From contig DASRZQ010000106.1 of the NCBI GenBank assembly GCA_035686205.1, forward strand, positions 1-12,857: a stretch of DNA of 12,857 nt, in the 5' to 3' direction. This stretch comes from CAIWTU01 sp035686205. GTDB lineage: Bacteria; Desulfobacterota; Desulfuromonadia; Geobacterales; Geobacteraceae. Positions within the stretch are counted from its first letter, which is position 1; every line of letters starts with the position of its first letter. Below the pieces are notes generated by a model. The model saw only the letters and a program-made list of their open reading frames with translations, did not search any database and had not been told where the DNA came from. This document shows positions 7,724 to 12,857 of this stretch, piece after piece. The position numbers and the translations under genes are program-made.

Positions 7724-8668
7724 CTATGCACTGTTCAGCATATTGCTAAAATAGAACCTGATTCTGCTGTAAATTATTCCAAGATAATATAATACCTTGA
7801 CTTCCTGTGAGAATATTACATCATCTTTTATGGTTGCAATGCTAATAATGTACTTGAAACTATGCCGTAGGAATTCGTTTATTATGTAATAGGGAATGCC
7901 TAAAATATTTCGTTTTTCATACCTTCCCAGGCTGTTTCCCTGTCCGACTCCGCCATCGAAATGCCATTTCCTGAAATATCTTTTCTTCAGGCGATTAATG
8001 CTGATTACATGGTGAACCACGGACTTGGGCTGATATATGATTTTGCCGTTTAATTTGATAAGCCTTTCGTACATGTCCGTGTCTTCGCTGCAATACAGCT
8101 TGTCGCCCTTCCGGCCGAGCGTGGTGTTGAAATAGCCGGTTTTCCGAAGCATCTGCCGGGTGAACGCAACATTGGCGCCGAAAAGCGGCGGGTCTTCGGC
8201 CTTCAACTCCCGCACATTGTCGCCGTAATCGAGCAGAGCAAGGATATTTTCAATTGTTTCGGACAGCCACGTGGGTTTTTCGCCGGGCCAGACCGGCAGG
8301 ATTTTGCCACCGACGCAATCCGCGTCATACTCGTAAAAGGTGCGGACCGTTTCGATCAGCCAGTCCGGTTCGACAATAACGTCATCATCGGTAAAAATAA
8401 TGATTTCGCCTTTCGCCCGGTCGAGCCCGGCATTGCGGGCAAAAGACAAGCCCTGGTTCCGCTCGAATATATATCCGATATAACCGAAGCCATCTTTGTT
8501 GAATTTTTCTATGACTTCTTTTGTCCGGTCAGTGGAATTATTGTCTACTACCAGGACCTCCAGGTCAATGTTCCGCGGCACAATCATCCTGCTTATGCCT
8601 TCCAATGTTATCTGGAGACTATCAGCCCGGTTATATGTGCATATAATTATACTCACCGTCGATGTCAT
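7724..8668 (-). CDS. Glycosyltransferase family 2 protein (AT-rich)
   Basis: This is a GT-A fold inverting glycosyltransferase of 314 aa, predicted to act on a lipid-linked acceptor. It opens with VSIIICTYNRADSL (5-18), has the nucleotide-binding DNNSTD at 42-47, the metal-binding FTDDD (92-96), FGANVAF (163-169), and the catalytic-region ED at 195-196 in SEDTDMYERL. The C-terminal part has VVHHVISINRLKKRYFRKWHFDGG (218-240), common in this GT2 branch, then two hydrophobic, basic helices that may lie on the membrane. ATG 8668 is preferred: AAGGGA lies 9 nt upstream and the encoded start matches the GT2 fold, whereas an upstream TTG at 8707 only adds a Lys-rich tail. Base composition is clearly more AT-rich than the GT2 block upstream. 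A candidate promoter (8728-8756) suggests it heads a transcript running into the FemAB gene. Confidence 0.93.
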   Translation of the reverse strand: MTSTVSIIICTYNRADSLQITLEGISRMIVPRNIDLEVLVVDNNSTDRTKEVIEKFNKDGFGYIGYIFERNQGLSFARNAGLDRAKGEIIIFTDDDVIVEPDWLIETVRTFYEYDADCVGGKILPVWPGEKPTWLSETIENILALLDYGDNVRELKAEDPPLFGANVAFTRQMLRKTGYFNTTLGRKGDKLYCSEDTDMYERLIKLNGKIIYQPKSVVHHVISINRLKKRYFRKWHFDGGVGQGNSLGRYEKRNILGIPYYIINEFLRHSFKYIISIATIKDDVIFSQEVKVLYYLGIIYSRIRFYFSNMLNSA

Positions 8669-8677
8669 GATTGTCAG

Positions 8678-8683
8678 TCCCTT
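8678..8683 (-). promoter_or_regulatory. Ribosome binding site of the AT-rich GT2 gene
   Basis: AAGGGA on the minus strand lies 9 nt before ATG 8668. It decides the start in favour of this ATG over the in-frame TTG at 8707. Confidence 0.5.
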
Positions 8684-8727
8684 TTTTTTGCATGCCTTGA
8701 TTTGCAAACAAAATTCTATTTACTATA

Positions 8728-8756
8728 ATAATACCATTCGATTAATTATCTAGCAA
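8728..8756 (-). promoter_or_regulatory. Candidate sigma-70 promoter for the GT2-to-deacetylase unit
   Basis: On the minus strand TTGCTA (8756-8751) and TATTAT (8733-8728) are separated by exactly 17 nt. They match the -35 and -10 consensus at 4 of 6 and 5 of 6 positions. They sit in an AT-rich region 60-90 nt before the GT2 start, which gives a leader of about 50 nt. AT-rich DNA produces such matches by chance, so this is a candidate only. Confidence 0.4.
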
Positions 8757-8821
8757 ACAGGCTGTTGCATACAGAATATAATCAGTCATTCATTTTTTCT
8801 TGCCTCACCTCAACAGATTAA

Positions 8822-8835
8822 TGCCAATTAAGGCA
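8822..8835. promoter_or_regulatory. Short palindrome TGCC-AATTAA-GGCA, possible operator
   Basis: TGCCAATTAAGGCA has four-base symmetric arms around an AT core. It lies about 65 nt upstream of the candidate -35 box, between the near-palindrome and the promoter. It could bind a dimeric regulator, but the arms are short and no regulator gene is visible. Confidence 0.2.
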
Positions 8836-8865
8836 AAAATTCAATTAGAAAAATTTATTATCCCA

Positions 8866-9033
8866 AATCCGTGACGCCTTCACGCCGAAGCGCGCGGAAT
8901 GCCGGAGTTCAACGTCGCCTGTGCCGGATCATACCTGCTTCAGCGGGCAAACTTTGCCGGGCTGCCCCCTCGTACCGCACAGCCCTGAATTCAAGCATTC
9001 CTGGAAGGCAAGGGCGTGAAGGCGTCACGGATT
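8866..9033. repeat. About 170 bp near-palindromic element with 21 bp perfect terminal inverted repeats
   Basis: The arms at 8866-8886 and 9013-9033 are perfect inverted copies over 21 bases, beginning AATCCGTGACG. Inside them three more inverted pairs lie almost concentrically: GGAATGC 8896-8902 with GCATTCC 8995-9001; CTGTGC 8919-8924 with GCACAG 8977-8982; and GGCAAA 8946-8951 with TTTGCC 8953-8958. All are centred near 8950. The whole could fold as one long imperfect hairpin or cruciform. It starts 31 nt beyond the stop of the upstream GT2 and carries no open frame I would call a gene. A miniature transposable element or REP-like repeat is the best guess. The rest of the 8669-9064 gap is AT-rich promoter-like sequence. 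Confidence 0.75.
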
Positions 9034-9064
9034 CAGGATTATTTTTCGCCGCCGGAACAGTCCG

Positions 9065-9907
9065 TCAGCGCGGCGCAAACAGCGAACTGAGCAGAAAATG
9101 AGCGGCCCCGGCAACGACCCGCGCGTTCCGTGAAAAGCCCTGTCCTCGAAACTGCCAGTAGAACTGCTTCGCATAAACCTTTCTCAGTGCCGGGTCAAGA
9201 AGGCACTTGGCAAAATAGGCGCCCCGTCCGTAATCATAGGCCCTGGACAACCGGGACGCCTCCTCGTCGGTTTTCCGGCGGTGGTGGTGATAGACCAGGG
9301 GCCGGGGGCTGTAAGCCCCTTTGATGCCGCGGCCAAGCAGTCTTGCAAGGATGTCGACGTCCTCGCAGGCAAACGGGGTCCCAGCGCCCATCCTGTCGTC
9401 AAACCCGCCGACCGCCTCCAGCGCCGACCTGAGAAAGGCGAAATTCGCCCCCTGGATCAGTCCGGCGGGGACGTATTCGCCCGGCTGCAGATCAACCGGC
9501 CGGTCGAGGGTCTGGATCGTGATCGGGTAGTCGGTCGGATCATGCAACAGCACCATGCCGCCGACGAAACCTATGTCATTTCCTTCAAAACATTCCAGTA
9601 TTTTCCGCAAATAGTCATGGGCAGGGTAACAGTCGTCGTCGGTAAACGCGACCACCCGGCCCCGGGTTCTCCTCCACCCGGAATTCCGGGCCCGTCCCAG
9701 GCCCGGCCTCGGTTCGTCGACGACCGCAAGCGGCCGGCCGAACCGTGGCCGGAACCGTTCGATGATTTCGCCGGTGTCGTCGGTCGAACCGTTGTTCACC
9801 ACAACCAGTTCCCAGTCCGCCGCATCCCGAAGCTCCGCCAGGCTCCGGAGAGTCTGCAGGAGATAAGGGCCGCGATTTCGGGTGCAAATAACGAGCGACA
9901 GGTCCAT
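9065..9907 (-). CDS. Glycosyltransferase family 2 protein
   Basis: This is a GT-A inverting glycosyltransferase of 280 aa, presumed to add one sugar to the repeat unit in the cytoplasm. Visible elements are LSLVICTRNRGPYL (3-16), VVVNNGSTDDTGEII (35-49), GLGRARNSGW (69-78), the metal site FTDDD (88-92), IQGANFAFLR (151-160), and the catalytic-region ED at 182-183 in FACEDVDILARLL. Downstream PRPLVYHHHRRKTDEEASRL resembles the His-rich segment of the AT-rich GT2, so the two belong to the same GT2 branch. The DNA is GC-rich, like the two GT2 genes upstream. The start is forced by the fold, since there is no room for a later start, yet the Shine-Dalgarno AAGGA lies only 2 nt from the ATG, so initiation may be inefficient. 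It follows the preceding GT2 by 61 nt. Confidence 0.93.
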   Translation of the reverse strand: MDLSLVICTRNRGPYLLQTLRSLAELRDAADWELVVVNNGSTDDTGEIIERFRPRFGRPLAVVDEPRPGLGRARNSGWRRTRGRVVAFTDDDCYPAHDYLRKILECFEGNDIGFVGGMVLLHDPTDYPITIQTLDRPVDLQPGEYVPAGLIQGANFAFLRSALEAVGGFDDRMGAGTPFACEDVDILARLLGRGIKGAYSPRPLVYHHHRRKTDEEASRLSRAYDYGRGAYFAKCLLDPALRKVYAKQFYWQFRGQGFSRNARVVAGAAHFLLSSLFAPR

Positions 9908-9968
9908 AATCCTTTACCGTCCGCGCTTCATAAACCGTTGATAGTTAATGTCCTTCCACGAAAATCCG

Positions 9969-11141
9969 TCATGCATGCGGCCTCCCTGACCTCTTCAGCA
10001 GCGCTATTCGCCTGCCGACGGAGGAGGCGGCCTCAATCAGGCATGCGCCGGCACCCCCCATGCCGATCAGGGCGGCTTTTATCAAGCACTTCACGGCCCG
10101 CGGCCCTAACGTCCTCAGGCCACGCCTGACGGCTTTCATGTAAAAGCGCTTCGCTTCGGGGAGTTCGCGCCGCCAGAAAAGGTAATCTCCCAAACCGGCG
10201 TATACCAGCGCAAGAAATTTCGCCTCCTCCCGCCGGTCTCTGGCGAAGCCGCGCACCGATTCCTCGAAGTGCCCAGTCGTGATGCGGGTACCTTCTATCT
10301 GATCAAGCCACCTCAGGTATTCCCGCACGATAGCCCTGTCGCAGGAACCTACGGCCCGGGCCGCTCCGATCTCCTCCGCCCTCTCCTTCAGCCGCCAGCA
10401 CATGGCAATTTCATCGCCGAAAATCCTGCGGGCCCTGTCATCGCTTATCAGCCGCTGCATCATGCTTGAGCCGTGGACGCGGTAGCGAACCATCGGCTCC
10501 GCGAGGAAGGCGACGTCATAATACAGGGCGAACAGAGACCAGATGAAGCGGTCTCCGGCATGCGGCAGGTCCTTCGGAAACAGGCTCACTCTGTCGTAGC
10601 ACTCCTTGCGGACCATGACGGCCGGCGCCTCAACCGTGAACCACCGCGATTCCCCGTCCGGCGAGGTCACATTTCTCCTGACGATCAGGTCGAAAAAGTC
10701 CGTCCCCCTGTAGACGACGTCCCCGTCGCCCGGCCGCGTCGCCACCAGCACGCCGGTCTCGGCGCCGTCCATGAGCTCGACGCACGGGCAGAAGACAAAG
10801 CCGACGCGCGGGTTCTCGTCCATGACCCGCACGTAACGTTCCAGGACATGCCTGCTCCGCAGCTGATCATCGGCGGAGATGAGCCAGACATATTCGCCCC
10901 GCGCCAGGCCGATGCCCCTGTTGTAATTGGCAATATTCCCCAGGTTTATTTCGTTGCGGACATGCCTCACCCGGGCGTCCGCAAAAGAGCGCGCCACTTC
11001 TGGCGTATTGTCGGGCGAGCAGTCGTCCATTATCAGAATTTCGAAATCCCCGAAAGTCTGGGACAGGACCGACTCCACGCACTCCTGCAGGAAATGGGCA
11101 AGATTGTAACAAGGGATTATGAACGTTACCTTCGGGTTCAT
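9969..11141 (-). CDS. Glycosyltransferase family 2 protein with TPR-like C-terminus (paralogue 2)
   Basis: This is a 390 aa GT2 enzyme. The catalytic domain starts KVTFIIPCYNLAHFLQEC (4-21), has MDDCSPD at 38-44 and the metal-site segment ISADD at 88-92, and continues with RKECYDRVSLFPKDLPHAGDRFIW and YRVHGSSMMQ. Its first 100 residues are about 79% identical to the adjacent paralogue at 11195-12292, whereas the C-terminal third differs. Residues from about 306 (EAKFLALVYAGLGDYLFW, then ELPEAKRFYMKAVRRG) resemble one TPR unit and may mediate protein contact. A hydrophobic Gly/Ala-rich helix at about 352-367 follows, possibly for membrane association. GAGG lies 7 nt before the ATG, supporting the start. 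The gap to the paralogue upstream is 53 nt, so co-transcription is likely. The sugar donor is unknown. Confidence 0.92.
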   Translation of the reverse strand: MNPKVTFIIPCYNLAHFLQECVESVLSQTFGDFEILIMDDCSPDNTPEVARSFADARVRHVRNEINLGNIANYNRGIGLARGEYVWLISADDQLRSRHVLERYVRVMDENPRVGFVFCPCVELMDGAETGVLVATRPGDGDVVYRGTDFFDLIVRRNVTSPDGESRWFTVEAPAVMVRKECYDRVSLFPKDLPHAGDRFIWSLFALYYDVAFLAEPMVRYRVHGSSMMQRLISDDRARRIFGDEIAMCWRLKERAEEIGAARAVGSCDRAIVREYLRWLDQIEGTRITTGHFEESVRGFARDRREEAKFLALVYAGLGDYLFWRRELPEAKRFYMKAVRRGLRTLGPRAVKCLIKAALIGMGGAGACLIEAASSVGRRIALLKRSGRPHA

Positions 11142-11194
11142 TCAACCGCCTCAGGGCAAAACATTATACATATGATACTGAATCCGCGACTTCT

Positions 11195-12292
11195 TCACGC
11201 CTGCCGGCGGCGGATGCAGGACAGAAACGCCCTCAACTGCAGGCCGGGCTTCCCCAGGCAGAGAAGAAAATATTTGATCCAGACTTTCGGCATCCGCCGA
11301 TTCCTCTCCAGCGCCTTCCCGTAACATCCGCGCGCCCTGGCGAATTCTCCCGAATCATAATAGCGCTCGCCCAGTTCGGCAAAAAAACGTGCGCCGTGCC
11401 TTTTCCGCTCATCCGGAGTACAGCCGTCCAGTGATTTTTCAAAAGCGGTCGCAGTTGAACTGACGAAATCCTCCTCGTCGAGAGCGAGCTGATGGACATA
11501 TCTCTCAATCATGCGATCCAGGCGGTCGCCGCATTTCAGCGCCAGCGCGTCTTCTCCGCATTCGTGTGCCTTGCTCCGGATGTCGGTCAGGACCGCAATT
11601 CCGTCCCGGAAGACATCATAATTCCGCTTCATCAGGATATTGGTCATCGTCTGTCCGTGACTGCGATAGCTTACCATTGGCTCCGAAAAATAGGCCACGT
11701 CATAGTGCAGGGCAAAAAGGCACCACAAATACCAGTCGCCGGCATAAGGCATGTTCGGCGGGAACATTCCGAGCCTGTCATAGCATTCCTTCCGCGCCAT
11801 GCCGGATGCGGCGACAACGGTATTGCCGTCAAGAAGCTTGTCGAGGAATTCCCTCCCCTCGAATATGGTGTCCCGCTCCCCGTGGACCGAATAGGCCGCG
11901 AGTCCGGTCTCCCGGCCGTCCGCCAGATCCATGGCCGGACAGAACGAGTACCCGACTTTGGGATGCCGGTCCATGAGCGTCACGTAACGTTCCAGGATAT
12001 AGGGACTGCGCAGCCTGTCGTCCGCCGAGATCAGCCAGACATATTCTCCGCGGGCCATCCCGATGCCCTTGTTGTAATTTGCCAGATGTCCCAGGTTTAC
12101 TTCATTCCTGACATGTTTCACCCTCGGGTCCACGAAAGACCGGGCCACCTCCGGCGTTTTGTCGGGCGAGCAATCGTCCATGATCAGAATTTCGAAATCC
12201 CCGCAAGTCTGCGTCAAAATGGAGCCGACACACTCGGTTAAAAAATGGGCGAGATTATAACACGGGACGACAAAAGTGACTTTCGGATCCAT
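11195..12292 (-). CDS. Glycosyltransferase family 2 protein with TPR-like C-terminus (paralogue 1)
   Basis: This is a 365 aa GT2 enzyme and the first complete gene of the unit. The catalytic domain has KVTFVVPCYNLAHFL (4-18), MDDCSPD (38-44), NLGHLANYNKGIGMARGEYVW (66-86) and the metal site ISADD (88-92), followed by RKECYDRLGMFP, MPYAGDWYLW and the YRSHGQTM segment. The first D of the usual DxD is Ser, as in the paralogue, a variation common in ISADD-type GT2 enzymes. Residues about 301-341 (ARFFAELGERYYDSGEFARARGCYGKALE and onward) read as a TPR-like repeat with the A/L/Y/G/A spacing expected. A strong AGGAGG sits 10 nt before the ATG. Upstream is a 445 bp repeat-rich gap, so the promoter could lie there or transcription could read through from the DUF4082 gene. 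Confidence 0.93.
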   Translation of the reverse strand: MDPKVTFVVPCYNLAHFLTECVGSILTQTCGDFEILIMDDCSPDKTPEVARSFVDPRVKHVRNEVNLGHLANYNKGIGMARGEYVWLISADDRLRSPYILERYVTLMDRHPKVGYSFCPAMDLADGRETGLAAYSVHGERDTIFEGREFLDKLLDGNTVVAASGMARKECYDRLGMFPPNMPYAGDWYLWCLFALHYDVAYFSEPMVSYRSHGQTMTNILMKRNYDVFRDGIAVLTDIRSKAHECGEDALALKCGDRLDRMIERYVHQLALDEEDFVSSTATAFEKSLDGCTPDERKRHGARFFAELGERYYDSGEFARARGCYGKALERNRRMPKVWIKYFLLCLGKPGLQLRAFLSCIRRRQA

Positions 12293-12302
12293 CGTTTACC
12301 AA

Positions 12303-12308
12303 CCTCCT
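12303..12308 (-). promoter_or_regulatory. Strong ribosome binding site of the first GT2 gene
   Basis: AGGAGG on the minus strand lies 10 nt before ATG 12292. It is the best Shine-Dalgarno sequence in the window, so this gene may be well translated and set the start of the cluster. Confidence 0.6.
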
Positions 12309-12451
12309 GCAAAGTCCGGCGCCTCATCCGCGAAAGCATTTGCAAAGCGCCCCGTGCCGGATTACGAGGTATTTTCTCCAATCGGGATTTTGCTTTCAGT
12401 CTTAATTCTACTTTGTCTGATGAACTTCACAACCCCATCGCCAACCTTAGG

Positions 12452-12468
12452 CTCCACTCGGAGTGGAG
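12452..12468. repeat. Short perfect hairpin in the repeat-rich gap
   Basis: CTCCACT and AGTGGAG pair around a CGG loop. No T-run follows on either strand, so it is not an obvious intrinsic terminator. It appears to be part of the same block of repeats as the G/C-skewed elements that follow it. Confidence 0.4.
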
Positions 12469-12490
12469 GAATAAACCCGTCATTAACAAG

Positions 12491-12704
12491 AGCCTCCCCC
12501 TCCAAGGGGCATAAGCGCTCGCTTTGAGTTTTTATTCCTCTCCTTTCAAGGGGGAGGTTAGGGTGGGGATGGGTTTTGTCTTGGCAACTAGCTGAAATCA
12601 CGCAATCTCCCCCATCCCCACCCCAACCCTCCCCTTGAAGGGGAGGGGGAAAAATAAGGGGGTTTTGGCTTAAGTTAGCGTATATGCCATCCAAGGGGGG
12701 AGGC
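12491..12704. repeat. Nested inverted repeats with strong G/C strand skew, probable dispersed repeat pair
   Basis: Two copies of a G-rich/C-rich unit face each other. The left arm is at about 12537-12573 (AGGTTAGGGTGGGGATGGG at its end) and the right arm at about 12611-12648 (CCCATCCCCACCCCAACCC at its start). Outside them a shorter pair, AGCCTCCCCC at 12491 and its inverted copy ending at 12704, encloses the whole. The right copy also contains a local hairpin, CCCTCCCC / GGGGAGGG, around 12627-12647. Similar TCCCCACCC-TAACCCTCCCC units are, from memory, common dispersed non-coding repeats in several bacterial groups. The 12293-12737 gap otherwise shows no convincing gene. Confidence 0.7.
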
Positions 12705-12737
12705 TGAAAGTTGGACAGTTTGCCGGAAAATACGGAC

Positions 12738-12857
12738 TCAATGCTGAAACACCACATCAACCCAGTAGTTGGAGCTGTTCCATCCCTGGTTGGGGAAGCC
12801 GCTGGACGAGCCGTAGAGGAACACTCCGTCAAAGCCGGAAACTCCGTTTGCCAGCGC
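12738..12857 (-). CDS. C-terminal end of a DUF4082-type secreted protein (partial)
   Basis: Only the last 39 codons and the TGA stop are inside the window. The frame enters from the right edge and reads ALANGVSGFDGVFLYGSSSG, then FPNQGWNSSNYWVDVVFQH. The YG-SSSGFP-Q-W-SSNYWVDVVF pattern is the characteristic end of the DUF4082 beta-sandwich domain (PF13313), found in large secreted or surface proteins, often with Ig-like or carbohydrate-active modules. This is recognition from memory of the family ending. It is oriented like the glycosyltransferases, 445 nt upstream of the first one. The rest of the protein, and so its function, lies outside the window. Confidence 0.7.
   Translation of the reverse strand, partial: ALANGVSGFDGVFLYGSSSGFPNQGWNSSNYWVDVVFQH

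Noticed and set aside
8866..9033. Integron attC site
   Set aside because: The near-palindrome is longer than usual attC sites, no GTTRRRY-type core was seen, and no integrase gene is present.
9281..10129. Plus-strand open frame of 282 codons
   Set aside because: It is antisense to two GT2 genes in GC-rich DNA, where long shadow frames are expected.
10473..11324. Plus-strand open frame of 283 codons
   Set aside because: It is antisense to the GT2 gene at 9969-11141. A similar frame (11492-12241) lies antisense to the paralogue, as expected for duplicated DNA.
12627..12647. Hairpin CCCTCCCC / GGGGAGGG as an intrinsic terminator for the DUF4082 gene
   Set aside because: On the minus strand it is followed by a G-rich stretch, not a T-run, and it belongs to a dispersed repeat unit.
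7484..12737. CRISPR array or tRNA gene among the gap repeats
   Set aside because: The repeats are inverted pairs, not regularly spaced direct repeats, and no cloverleaf-like sequence was found by eye.
12362..12832. 156-codon minus-strand open frame across the right-hand gap
   Set aside because: It runs through the inverted repeats, overlaps the DUF4082 ending in another frame, and its translation reads like repeat sequence (Pro/Gly runs), with no family resemblance.

Overview
This window is the middle of a Gram-negative surface or exopolysaccharide biosynthesis locus. Every gene I can support lies on the minus strand, so transcription runs from high to low coordinates. In that order it holds: the last codons of a DUF4082-type secreted protein; two tandem paralogous family 2 glycosyltransferases (GT2) with TPR-like tails; a third GT2; a fourth GT2 behind its own candidate promoter; a FemAB-like protein of the exosortase/PEP-CTERM-associated type; a DegT/StrS-type PLP aminotransferase; two family 4 glycosyltransferases (GT4); a multi-pass O-antigen ligase/polymerase; a low-molecular-weight protein tyrosine phosphatase; and a polysaccharide deacetylase that runs off the left edge.

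The organism is most likely a Gram-negative environmental bacterium of the former Deltaproteobacteria (Desulfobacterota). This is an inference from the FemAB subtype, the style of the ligase, the mixed GC content and the dispersed non-coding repeats; no rRNA or housekeeping gene is present to confirm it. The exosortase, the initiating sugar-phosphate transferase, the flippase, the chain-length kinase (Wzc-like) and the outer-membrane export proteins are all absent here and would be expected outside the window.

Region by region: 12738-12857 is the end of the DUF4082 protein. 12293-12737 is non-coding and filled with nested G/C-skewed inverted repeats. 9065-12292 is a GC-rich GT2 block. 8669-9064 is non-coding, with a roughly 170 bp near-palindrome and then an AT-rich promoter region. 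7724-8668 is an AT-richer GT2. 7484-7723 is non-coding and carries a 75 bp inverted-repeat element. 1-7483 is a run of closely spaced genes, FemAB to deacetylase, probably one operon.

Inferred division of labour: the six glycosyltransferases build a lipid-linked repeat unit on the cytoplasmic face. The aminotransferase makes an amino sugar or related precursor. The FemAB-like protein may add an acyl or aminoacyl group. The ligase/polymerase joins units at the periplasmic face, the deacetylase removes acetyl groups from the polymer or precursor, and the phosphatase probably controls a tyrosine kinase that governs chain length and export. I do not see a clearly new system. The most unusual items are the repeat element in each of the three large gaps, the near-palindrome, and the duplicated GT2 pair with TPR-like tails.
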